A DNA stretch of 64,000 bases, from assembly GCA_022826645.1 (NCBI GenBank), contig JAJDUM010000015.1:1-64000 (forward strand), in the 5' to 3' direction. Shown one piece after another: positions 53,723-63,100 of the stretch. A program made the translations under genes and the position numbers. The DNA is from Candidatus Poribacteria bacterium (lineage in GTDB: Bacteria; Poribacteria; WGA-4E; PCPOR2b). The notes beneath the pieces are model-generated. The model was not told where the DNA came from and ran no database searches. It saw only the letters and a list, made by a program, of their open reading frames with translations. Numbering within the stretch: position 1 is the stretch's first letter; each line of letters opens with the position of its first letter.

Positions 53723-55138
53723 ATGATGCAGTATTCAATCGTAGATTTTAGTGAAATTGCAAAAAATTCTGACTTTAGAATTGATGCCGAATGTTACACG
53801 CCTTATCACCTAAAAGTTGAAAGGACTATTTCAAAGAAATCTTTTAATCTGGTTGAAGATTATGCTGTATCTGTGATTAATTTTGGTGCCTATTCGCTAT
53901 GCAATTACATTGAGTTTTTAGATTCCGGTAAACCTTTTCTGGTAACAGAGGATATTAACAATAATGTAATTGAGACCAGCAAGTTACACTATATTTCTGA
54001 GGCGGTTCATCTATTACTCCACAAATCACATTGCTTTAAGGGGCAGGTTTTATTAACAATGGCTGGTGCATACTTAGGGCAAGCCGCGGTGTTCAATGAA
54101 GATTTTGAATGCAGTTCTAATCAAGCGATTGCGAAAATAACACTTAAACCAAATTCAATTGATCCATATTATCTGTCAACATTTCTGAATTGCAGGTACG
54201 GACAATCTCAGATTGAGCGATTTAGAACCGGAACCGGGCAACCCAATCTAAATCTTGGCCTGATAAAGACCATAAAAGTTGTAGAGGCTTCTAATCATTT
54301 CCAAGGGGTAATTGAAAAGGGAGTCAATACTGCCCTAGAGTTAAGACGAGAAGGTATTAATATTTACGAGGAAACCCAAACTCTCCTCCTCTCCGAACTC
54401 GGGCTTACTGATTGGCAGCCCAAACACCGGCTGACTTTTGTCACGAACTATTCCGATATGGAACAAGCAGAACGGATTGATGCGGACTACTTCCAACCGA
54501 AATATGAGGAAATCGTCCACACCATCAAAAGTTATTCGGGTGGGTGGGATACGCTGGGGTGTTTGATTGACTTAAAAGACGAGAACTTTATACCGGCGGA
54601 TAAAACCGAGTACAAATACATTGAACTTGCCAATATTGCAGGCAATGGGGAAATAACTGGTTGCATGATAGAACAAGGTCAGGATTTGCCAAGTAGGGCA
54701 AGGCGTAAGGTAGCGACGGGAGATGTTATTGTTTCATCTATAGAGGGTTCATTGGACAGTATTGCCTTAATAGATGAGGAATACGATCAAGCCCTCTGCT
54801 CTACCGGATTCCATGTTGTCAATTCACAGGCATTCAATTCCGAGACCTTGCTGGTGTTATTGAAAAGCATCGTTGGACAATTGCAACTCAAGAAAGGGTG
54901 TAGTGGAACCATTCTTACGGCAATCAATAAAGATGAATTTGGCAAGGTTATTTTGCCAATAATAGCAGAAGAAAAACAACTCCAAATCCAACAGAAAGTT
55001 GTCGAATCATTCAATCTACGGAAGCAATCCAAGCATCTACTGGAATGTGCCAAGCGGGCGGTGGAGATAGCCATTGAACAGGATGAACAAACCGCGATTG
55101 ATTGGCTGGAAGATAGAACGAAAGAAATAGAGATATAA
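53723..55138 (+). CDS. HsdS-like restriction specificity protein, orphan
   Basis: A 471-aa protein with the type I restriction S-subunit layout: two target-recognition domains, each starting with DFRIDAECYTPYHL or DADYFQPKYEEI, and spacer helices between. SSNQAIAKITLKP and LSTFLNCRYGQSQIE fit the first domain. No hsdM or hsdR gene is next to it. The final 29 residues (from CAKRAVEIAIEQDEQT) closely resemble the tail of the 256-aa protein at 55701. Base composition is AT-richer than nadK or recN. It may be a DNA-binding part of a non-classical system. Confidence 0.8.
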   Translation: MMQYSIVDFSEIAKNSDFRIDAECYTPYHLKVERTISKKSFNLVEDYAVSVINFGAYSLCNYIEFLDSGKPFLVTEDINNNVIETSKLHYISEAVHLLLHKSHCFKGQVLLTMAGAYLGQAAVFNEDFECSSNQAIAKITLKPNSIDPYYLSTFLNCRYGQSQIERFRTGTGQPNLNLGLIKTIKVVEASNHFQGVIEKGVNTALELRREGINIYEETQTLLLSELGLTDWQPKHRLTFVTNYSDMEQAERIDADYFQPKYEEIVHTIKSYSGGWDTLGCLIDLKDENFIPADKTEYKYIELANIAGNGEITGCMIEQGQDLPSRARRKVATGDVIVSSIEGSLDSIALIDEEYDQALCSTGFHVVNSQAFNSETLLVLLKSIVGQLQLKKGCSGTILTAINKDEFGKVILPIIAEEKQLQIQQKVVESFNLRKQSKHLLECAKRAVEIAIEQDEQTAIDWLEDRTKEIEI

Positions 55139-55207
55139 AAACGCTCCATCTTACAACAATTCCACTTTGCCTTACTGGTAAAGTTGGGTCATTATGTGTA
55201 AAGGACT

Positions 55208-55708
55208 ATGACAACAAATATTTCAGATTATATACAAGTTTTTGAGAAACTAGATGAATTGGGCTGTAGTTACTCAGGAGGCATTGCCATTTTACCTGTA
55301 GATTTTGAAACAGCCACATCGACGACAAGTCTCAGGCAGTTATCGCAGGCTTCAATTATAAAAAAATTATTCAGAAGCAATGATATTCCATATTCTGAAA
55401 TCAGACAGGAAAATGAAAAACCCGGATACATTCAACACAACGCGTTTGAATGGGTGGGCCCAACGCTATTTGTTTCTGCGGCACTTTTGTCGACAAATCC
55501 AGAGATAATTTCCGTTTTACTTGGCATCACTGCTAATTACCTTACGGATTTTTTCAAAGGATTTCCTGGAGAAAAGAAGGTGAAACTAGATATGGTTGTA
55601 GAAACACCCTCTGGAACCTGTAAAAGAATCAGTTGTGAAGGCAATGCTGATGAGCTAACAAAGCTAGATGATCTTGTGGAAAAGATAGGAGAGGTATTGA
55701 ATGAGTAA
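55208..55708 (+). CDS. Hypothetical protein with a hydrophobic segment
   Basis: A 166-aa protein of no recognised family. The middle has a hydrophobic stretch (WVGPTLFVSAALLSTNPEI, then ISVLLGITANYL) that could be one or two membrane helices, and the C-terminal third looks like a strand-helix unit (KVKLDMVVETPSGTCKRISC). The order resembles small effector-associated components of conflict systems, but this is only suggestive. AAAGGA precedes the ATG. It overlaps the next gene by 8 bases, so it belongs to the operon. Confidence 0.6.
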   Translation: MTTNISDYIQVFEKLDELGCSYSGGIAILPVDFETATSTTSLRQLSQASIIKKLFRSNDIPYSEIRQENEKPGYIQHNAFEWVGPTLFVSAALLSTNPEIISVLLGITANYLTDFFKGFPGEKKVKLDMVVETPSGTCKRISCEGNADELTKLDDLVEKIGEVLNE

Positions 55709-56471
55709 TTGTCTCCCCAATTTTGTTATTGAATTTAACAAGCGTGTCAAAGAATCAGAAGTATTTCGGTCAATAGCGCGAGACAGCGAATTACAGCAGG
55801 AAGCATGTGAAAATCTTGAAAGTGCATTGTCGGAAATAGCCCAAGAAAAGCAGATAGCTGTTGAAAATAACAATGAGGATTATGCAAATCTACTTCTTGG
55901 TTGTGAATTCGCTGCTCAATCATTACTTCATGAACTAAAAATGTGGCTACTGTTAAAGCAGGAAAAGCCGGAGGAAGCATGGGATCATCTTGTTGGTGCA
56001 CAGATGAAAGCAACTAGGGCGGCTAAAGCAGATAACGGTTTTCGACATTTAGAACATTACCGCCAGCACCTAGAAATAATTGAGAAAATAGTATTTCCTC
56101 CCCAAGTGTTTGTCAGTGCGGGAATGATTATACATGAACAGGAGTGTTCAATTTGCGGTGAAGACTATGATGAATGTGAACATATTGCAGGAAAGCCATA
56201 TATGGGTAATTTCTGCCATGTAATTGTTAAAGATGTAACAGCTGACCACATATCTATAGTTGAAAACCCTGCCGATAAACGTTGTAGGGTGACTTCTTTT
56301 AATGTTGAAGGTGGTTCGCGTAATAAAATGACTTGGAAGATAAAGGAAAGTGCCGAAAACACATCAGCACCTACTGGCTATGCCGAACGGACAGCGCAGC
56401 TAGCCATTGAGGGGGACGAACAAACCGCGATCGACTATCTGGAAAAGGAAACTAAGGAGATAACAGGATGA
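55701..56471 (+). CDS. Hypothetical protein with Cys/His cluster and HsdS-like tail
   Basis: A 256-aa protein. Residues about 1-130 are helical (for example QQEACENLESALSEIAQEKQ and CEFAAQSLLHELKMWL). A probable zinc-binding cluster follows at about 150-175 (ECSICGEDYDECEHIAG), then strands with DHISIVENPADKRC. The last 29 residues align without gaps to the last 29 residues of the HsdS-like protein, 18 of 29 identical. The ATG overlaps the upstream gene, and the stop overlaps the next gene as ATGA. The N-terminal and C-terminal parts seem to have different origins. Confidence 0.65.
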   Translation: MSNCLPNFVIEFNKRVKESEVFRSIARDSELQQEACENLESALSEIAQEKQIAVENNNEDYANLLLGCEFAAQSLLHELKMWLLLKQEKPEEAWDHLVGAQMKATRAAKADNGFRHLEHYRQHLEIIEKIVFPPQVFVSAGMIIHEQECSICGEDYDECEHIAGKPYMGNFCHVIVKDVTADHISIVENPADKRCRVTSFNVEGGSRNKMTWKIKESAENTSAPTGYAERTAQLAIEGDEQTAIDYLEKETKEITG

Positions 56472-57793
56472 ACATCACCCAATTCACAATGGAGGAGGTA
56501 CGCTGCTTTGCAGAACGCCAAGAGTTCAATATTCGCCCCCTGACATTTTTAGTCGGGGAAAACAGTACCGGCAAAACCACAGCGTTGGGGTGTTTTCAGG
56601 TGTTAGCCAATTATTTGAACGGTTTGGGAGTAGATTTTAATTCAGCACCCTATTCGATGGGAATCTTTAAGGATATTGTCAGAAACAGTAGAAAAACAGA
56701 GAAGGGGTTTAAGCTTGGATGTACCTTTGGTGGTAAGGCTGAAGAAGATGGTGAATGGATAGTTGAGTTCGTTGAAAAGGAGGGAGGGGTTGAACCCTCT
56801 GTCAGAACAGTGAAACTGAAATACACTGACAACGAAATCGTTTTAAGTGCTGACTATGCAGGGAAAGGGGGAATGGCTTTCACCTACTGTGATAAGGAAC
56901 AGAATCGGTATCGTATAGGAGTGAATTCTGCTATTTTGGATAGTAATTCACCCTTCTTTCTTTTAAATCGTTTTCATCATAGAGGGGAACGGCGATCTGA
57001 GGAAGAAACTGCCCTAACGAACTATTTACAGGAAAAGCGCGGAAGTTTGAGGTATTCATGGGGGGGGCTGGAGGGAAGTTCCGTATTTAGTATGTCACCA
57101 ATTCGTTCACAACCAAAACGGACGTATGACCCGATGAGAGAATTTGATGATCCCGAAGGGAGCGATATTCCAATACGGTTAATGCGAATAAAAGCGACGA
57201 ATAAAGAGAAGTGGGAATTTTTGAAAGAGCGATTGGTCAAATTTGGTGAACGTTCAGAGCTTTTTCAGAACATAGACGTTAGAAACTTCGGTGGATCTAT
57301 GGGCAATCCATTCCAACTGAAGGTCAAGGTGAAGGGACCAACCTCCAATATCATTGATGTCGGCTACGGTGTCAGTCAAATCCTGCCAATTTTAGTGAAT
57401 ATTTTCGATCAGCCTGTTTCTCGTCAGCGCGTTTATAGAAGTGGGAGGATTCCCTGTTTTCTATTACAGCAGCCTGAGGTCCATCTGCACCCGAGGGCAC
57501 AGGCGGAACTTGCCTCTTTATTAACTACAGCGGCTAGCCGGGATCGAGGTGGACAGTCGTTTATTGTTGAGACACACAGCGATTACATGATTGACCGGGC
57601 GCGGATTGAAATCAGGAAGGGAACTATCCGTCACCAAGATGTATCTTTGATATATTTGGAGCCAAAGGGGCGTGTTGTCAATGTACATAATATCAGTTTT
57701 GATGATATGGGTAATATGATCAATGTGCCGAATCATTACAGAGAATTTTTCCTGACAGAAACCAAGCGGCTCATAGGTTTTGAGGATAAGTGA
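56468..57793 (+). CDS. AAA family ATPase (ABC/OLD-like)
   Basis: A 441-aa P-loop ATPase of the AAA_15/AAA_21 type related to the OLD and SMC-like families. Walker A is TFLVGENSTGKTTAL (about residue 27-41), and the Walker B region is FLLQQPEVHLHPRAQAEL. SFIVETHSDYMIDRARIEIR is the switch region with His. No TOPRIM domain is attached, but the next gene encodes a PIN-like protein overlapping by 4 bases. The pairing of such an ATPase with a nuclease is a common theme in anti-phage systems. The start is coupled to the upstream gene by ATGA. Confidence 0.85.
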   Translation: MNITQFTMEEVRCFAERQEFNIRPLTFLVGENSTGKTTALGCFQVLANYLNGLGVDFNSAPYSMGIFKDIVRNSRKTEKGFKLGCTFGGKAEEDGEWIVEFVEKEGGVEPSVRTVKLKYTDNEIVLSADYAGKGGMAFTYCDKEQNRYRIGVNSAILDSNSPFFLLNRFHHRGERRSEEETALTNYLQEKRGSLRYSWGGLEGSSVFSMSPIRSQPKRTYDPMREFDDPEGSDIPIRLMRIKATNKEKWEFLKERLVKFGERSELFQNIDVRNFGGSMGNPFQLKVKVKGPTSNIIDVGYGVSQILPILVNIFDQPVSRQRVYRSGRIPCFLLQQPEVHLHPRAQAELASLLTTAASRDRGGQSFIVETHSDYMIDRARIEIRKGTIRHQDVSLIYLEPKGRVVNVHNISFDDMGNMINVPNHYREFFLTETKRLIGFEDK

Positions 57794-58338
57794 TGTGTAT
57801 TATTTTAGATGTCAATAGTTTCAGTAATTTTAGGAACAGTGCTAATGAAGATATGGAACCCGTACGACATTGGTTAGAGAAGAAAAATGGCAAAATCGTC
57901 TATTCTTCCACAGAGAAATTTAGAAGTGAGTGGGAAGCGAGCGGAGGGTATGAGTTGATGATAGAATTGCTATACCCAGGTGCGAGTTCCACTTCAGCCG
58001 TTAGGATGGGCTGGGAGCAGATATTGATTGAACTAGAAAGGTCGGGGACATTCAAATTAGTGAGGGCTAACGATGTACAAACAAAAACGGATGCATTAGA
58101 ACAAGCAGGTGAACTTAGGTCAGATGATCCCCACATTATTGCATTAGCCATGCTTGCAAACGTGAAAGTATTGGTAGTCCAACGTCTTCCCGACGCACCA
58201 AGTAGAGGAAAAAGAAGACCGCCAAGAGGAGCCGACCCAAAATTACAGGCAGATTTTAAGGATCCTAGTTTTGTCGGGGGCAAAATTTATATTACAAAAA
58301 GCCATTCGGACCTGCTGAGTAAAGATATGTGTCCTTAG
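57793..58338 (+). CDS. PIN-like nuclease, last gene of accessory operon
   Basis: A 181-aa protein with PIN-like features: an N-terminal strand with Asp (CIILDVNSFSNF), EKFRSEWEASG and DDPHIIALAMLANVKVLVV with a conserved Asp and following strand. The Arg/Pro-rich stretch (APSRGKRRPPRGADP) may bind nucleic acid. The ATG at 57793 shares bases with the TGA of the ATPase gene (TGATG). The stop codon TAG at 58336-58338 leads directly into a REP palindrome, so the REP may also serve as a terminator. Target and mode are unknown. Confidence 0.75.
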   Translation: MCIILDVNSFSNFRNSANEDMEPVRHWLEKKNGKIVYSSTEKFRSEWEASGGYELMIELLYPGASSTSAVRMGWEQILIELERSGTFKLVRANDVQTKTDALEQAGELRSDDPHIIALAMLANVKVLVVQRLPDAPSRGKRRPPRGADPKLQADFKDPSFVGGKIYITKSHSDLLSKDMCP

Positions 58339-58365
58339 TAGGGAACGCAGATCTGCGTTCCCTAC
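58338..58365. repeat. Perfect 28-bp REP palindrome closing the accessory cluster
   Basis: A complete palindrome with GTAGGG at one end, CCCTAC at the other and the core GGAACGCAGATCTGCGTTCC. It starts at the last base of the PIN gene stop codon. Matching copies lie at 53047-53066, 53395-53414 and 53668-53687. Confidence 0.95.
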
Positions 58366-58439
58366 GATTTCTTAACATGAGCCAATCATCTTTATCAACC
58401 GACAAGCCAGCCTACTAAATAAAAAAATTAAATTTTGCC

Positions 58440-60155
58440 ATGATTGAAGAACTTTACATAAGCAATGTTGCCCTTATCAATGAACTTCAGTTGGAGTTTT
58501 CCTCGGGGCTCAATATCTTTACCGGTGAAACAGGTGCCGGCAAATCTGTAATCTTAAACGCCGTGGCACTTGCGCTCGGTGAACGCAGCAACGCTGGGGT
58601 TGTCAGGGATGGAGCGACTAACGCTAAAATCCAGATTGCCGTTGCGTTACCGACCGACCATCCTGTGTGGGACGGTTTTAACGATTCAGAGTTCGCTGAT
58701 ATTTTGGATGCGGAGGAAACGTTAGTTCTGTCCCGACAGATTAATGCAAATGGTCGTAGCCGCTGCCATACCAATGGACAGTTGGTGAGCTTGACGTTCT
58801 TGAGCGCCATCGGTGATCTACTCGTTGATATTCACGGGCAGCATGCACACCAATCTCTTTTCCGATCGGATACCCATCTGGATCTCCTCGATACGTTCGG
58901 TAGGCATGAAGCGCTGAAGGAAGAAGTCGGTAAAAAGTACGACGAGCTCCATGCCACCCAAGCACAACTCGATGATTATTCCCGTACGCTTCGTGAAGCG
59001 ATGCAGGAGAAGGATCTGTTACAATTCCAACTGGACGAATTAGAGGAAGCTCAGCTGCAAGAGGACGAAGAAGAGGCGCTCATAAATGAACGTCATCTTC
59101 TCAGCAATTCTGAAACGCTCTTTGAGTCGGCGAATCAACTCTACGAACAACTCTATGGCGGCGACCTCTCGGAATCTTCCACTCTCGACGGACTCAAAAC
59201 GGAGAGCCGCACCATTTCTAAACTTTCCGAACTGGATGGCAGCCTATCAGAATTAAACACACGTTTCGAGTCCGTTCTGTATGAATTAGAGGACATTGCC
59301 TATCAGGTTCGTGACTACCGTGATAAGGTTGAATTTAACCCACACCGCCTTACAGAGGTTGAGGAACGGCTGGATCTCATTCATCGACTCAAACGGAAGT
59401 ACGGCGATTCGACTTCCGAAATCTTAGCCTACCAGGCACAAGCCGCGCAAAAACTTGAAGAGCTTCAATTCGGTTCCGAGCGCATTGACGAATTGAAGGA
59501 TCAGATTCACCTTTTGACACAACAGGCACAAAAACTTGCGCTTCAACTATCCAAAAAACGTAGGGCGACCGCGACCCAACTTGAATCGTTGATCGAGCGT
59601 GAGCTCCAGACGCTGGGTATGGACAAAGCTGTTTTCCAAATCCTTGTGTCCCCCATTGAGTCAGCGGAGGGTCCCTTAGAAATTGATGGAAAGCGTTATG
59701 ACCTGCGAGCAGATGGAATGGACGAAATCGAATTCTTCATTTCTCCGAACGTCGGATCCGAGCCAAAACCGTTGACTAAAATAGCGTCGGGAGGCGAAAT
59801 CTCTCGGGTGATGTTGGCGTTGAAAACGGTGCTTGCCCAAATAGATCTGATCCCGACAATGATCTTTGACGAGATCGACGCGGGCATTGGCGGACGCACC
59901 GCCGATATCGTCGGACAGAAACTAAAGGAATTGTCGCGTTTTCGACAGGTCTTCTGTATCACCCATCTGCCACAGATTGCCCGTTTTGCGGACCAGCATT
60001 TCCGGGTCGAAAAGGCGGTAGCAGAAGATCGCACTATGATAACGGCAAAGCTCCTAACCCCGGAAGAACGTGTTGAGGAGATGGCTCGGATGCATGGCGG
60101 CGAAGCAACGGTAACAACAATTGCACATGCGAGGGAGTTGCTGGAGGGAGAGTAG
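58440..60155 (+). CDS. recN: DNA repair protein RecN
   Basis: A 571-aa SMC-like ATPase that acts in double-strand break repair. Walker A is FTGETGAGKSVILNAVAL near the N-terminus, followed by VDIHGQHAHQSLF, a long coiled-coil middle, and the C-terminal LTKIASGGEISRVMLALKTV signature with MIFDEIDAGIGGRTADIVG as Walker B. Length is typical. No strong ribosome site is visible; the leader is AT-rich. Three bases separate it from the next gene. Confidence 0.95.
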   Translation: MIEELYISNVALINELQLEFSSGLNIFTGETGAGKSVILNAVALALGERSNAGVVRDGATNAKIQIAVALPTDHPVWDGFNDSEFADILDAEETLVLSRQINANGRSRCHTNGQLVSLTFLSAIGDLLVDIHGQHAHQSLFRSDTHLDLLDTFGRHEALKEEVGKKYDELHATQAQLDDYSRTLREAMQEKDLLQFQLDELEEAQLQEDEEEALINERHLLSNSETLFESANQLYEQLYGGDLSESSTLDGLKTESRTISKLSELDGSLSELNTRFESVLYELEDIAYQVRDYRDKVEFNPHRLTEVEERLDLIHRLKRKYGDSTSEILAYQAQAAQKLEELQFGSERIDELKDQIHLLTQQAQKLALQLSKKRRATATQLESLIERELQTLGMDKAVFQILVSPIESAEGPLEIDGKRYDLRADGMDEIEFFISPNVGSEPKPLTKIASGGEISRVMLALKTVLAQIDLIPTMIFDEIDAGIGGRTADIVGQKLKELSRFRQVFCITHLPQIARFADQHFRVEKAVAEDRTMITAKLLTPEERVEEMARMHGGEATVTTIAHARELLEGE

Positions 60156-60158
60156 CGT

Positions 60159-63100
60159 ATGGATAATAGGTTTATACAAGAAAGCGGTACGAACGTTTAT
60201 ACCGGCTGTGAATTGCTAGTCAAAGGCGCCCTCGAAGGTCAAGCCAATCTACTGACCGGATATCCCGGTTCGCCATTAGCAGAAGTGTTCGACGTAATGC
60301 AAAGTAACGCGGAACTCCTCAAGGAATACGGCATCCTCGCACAAATCGCGAACAATGAGGCGCTTGGCGTAGCAAGGCTCAACGGATCACAAATGGCGAA
60401 TCTGCGCGCTGCTGCTTTCATGAAGAACGTCGGAATGCATGTGGCAGCCGATGCGTTAGCAATTAGCAATATGGCAGGAACCACAGGCGGTGCTGTTGTC
60501 GTTGTCGGTGACGATACATGGGGATCGAGTACGCAAGTGCCCGCCGACTCGCGCTTTTTAGCCCGTCACCTCTACACACCAGTTATTGAACCGAGCACAT
60601 TTCAGGAAATCAAAGATTGGTTAAACGCTGCCTTCGAAATCTCTGCCAGATCTAATCTGTATGTCACCTATCTCGTAACCCTCAATCAGGCGGAAGGTGG
60701 CGGAAGTGTAGAAGTCCGTCCCAACCGTTATCCCGATATCTCTACGAAAAATCAGACAATAATCGATACCGCAGCGATTAACGGTTCAAACCGGATCATT
60801 CTGCCGCCGGATACACCTCGGATTGAAATTGAAACCTTGACGGAACGATTCCCGAATGCGATTAAGAGTGCGCGAGAACATAACCTGAATCGAATCTGTT
60901 ACCTAAATGAATCGCAACACGATATCGGATTTGTAGCCTCCGGATTGGGGAGTGCTTATCTCGAACACGCGCTTTACGAGTTGGAACTTCAAGGACAGAT
61001 TCCAATCCTCAAACTTGGATTAACGCACCCGGTGGATGAAGATATTGTGCGTGAATTTGCATCGCATGTACGCGAAATGTACGTTGTTGAGGAGAAGCGC
61101 CCACTACTCGAAAAGGATATCAAGGCGATTGTCAGCCGGTTTTATCAAAATGGCGAAATGGATCGGCTTGTGCAGGTATGGGGCAAGGAATTTCCAGACG
61201 GTCTGGAGGGAATTCCTGATTCGCTCGGACTGAACCCATCAATATTGATAGAACGACTGATTCCGCTACTTCGGCATAAGCTTGGTGGGAAAGACAAATC
61301 TACAGCAGTTAATCCGGAGACACTTACGCGTGAGGAGCAGTGCCTCGAACAGGTCAACGCCCATCAAGTTGACATTCCCGCCCGAACCCCTACTTTCTGT
61401 CCCGGATGCCCACATCGCGATTCCGCGAGCGTTTTCAAAGAGATCGCCGATCAGTTTACCGATGCGAAATATATGGAGAGGCAGCACGCACAATCCCCCG
61501 TAGATCTTGTCTTTCATGGAGACATCGGATGCTACTCAATGCTCAAATACGAACCGTTTCCCCGCCTAATGCACAATCTTTCTGGAATGGCACTCGGCGG
61601 CGGGGCTGGTGCCGGTATTGATCCATTCATCAGGAATAAACAGATCGTTTTTATGGGTGATTCCACCTTCTTCCACGGCGGGATGTCGGCGATCTCCGAC
61701 TCAATCAAAAATGGTCAGGATCTCGCCTACGTTATTTTGGACAATCAGACAACCGGGATGACAGGCCATCAACCCACACCCTCTACGGAAGATGATATCC
61801 TCGGTAATCCAACCTTTGCTCAGGATATAGAGAAAGTTGTCGAAGGACTCGCGGGTGATTCGGAGCTCTTTATCATCCGAACCAATCCAGAGAATCGCCT
61901 TGAATACAAGAAGTTGGTCGAAGAGACAGTGCTCAAACCGGGTGTCAAAATTATCATCGCCGACAAGGAGTGCGGAATTACTTACCACCGTCGGCTGCGA
62001 CGTGAGGGTCAACAAACAGTTAAAGAACGCGGTTTTTTACCCGTCGAAAAACATATCAATATCACCCCAGAAGTCTGTGAATTCTGTCTTGAGTGTACCA
62101 ATGCAACGGGATGTCCCGGATTGAAAATAGTCGAAACGGACTACGGCCCGAAGATCGGTATAGATCAATCAAACTGTGTATCTGATGGTGCTTGCGCCCG
62201 GATCAAGTGGGCATGTCCGTCCTTCGAGGAAGTCACTATCACCCGCAAGCGGCCACCGCGTCAACAAGTGGATCTGGAAGTTATGTCGGGCGATTCTGCG
62301 GAACTCCCGCCTCCACCACCACGTGCATTCGACCAGATTTGGAGTGTCCATGCCGCAGGCGTCGGTGGAATGGGGATTGGCACAATCTCTAAGGTCTTGG
62401 TGCTTGCCGGACAGGCGCAAGGGTACCATGTCAAATTTTTTGACAAAAAGGGATTGGCGATCCGTAACGGAGGAGTCTACACAAACCTTATCTACTCAAA
62501 AGCAGCGGTCGAACTGTCTCCAATTATTCCGTACGGAAAAGCAGACCTACTGATCGGAATGGATATGTTAGAAGCGGTGCGCGGCCTCGATTCCAAAGCC
62601 GGATTCCGGGTTGCGTCAACCGATCGGACAGCTGCCATCGTTAATACTGCTAAAACGGATACGGTCACGACCCTTATCGGTCAGGACGATTTCAAACTTA
62701 CGGATTTGGAAAAATGGTTGCAGCGCTACACCGATGCGGATGCTTATTTTGGAGCGGATCTTTTCGAGATTTCTGAACGGCATCTCGGAAACAAACTCTA
62801 CGCCAATATGATGCTGCTTGGTGTCGCCTTTCAGCGTGGACATCTGCCACTCGAACTTGAAGCCCTCCAATCTGCGCTAAAATTAGCCGTCCGACCCGCT
62901 GACTTAGAAACGAACCAGCGCGCTTTTAATATGGGTAGGCGCCTCGCAGTAGATCCAGATGCTTTTGCGACCGCACCACAGGGGCAGACATATAAAACTC
63001 TACTCCGAGAGAAATGCGAAAGTTTAGCGAGCAAGCCGCGGGGTGCGAGGCTTGCCCACCAGTATGAACTGCTTGTCCAACAGACGGTGGAAAAACTGGA

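Noticed and set aside
53723..55138. A complete type I restriction system.
   Set aside because: Only an HsdS-like gene is present; no hsdM or hsdR gene lies in the window.
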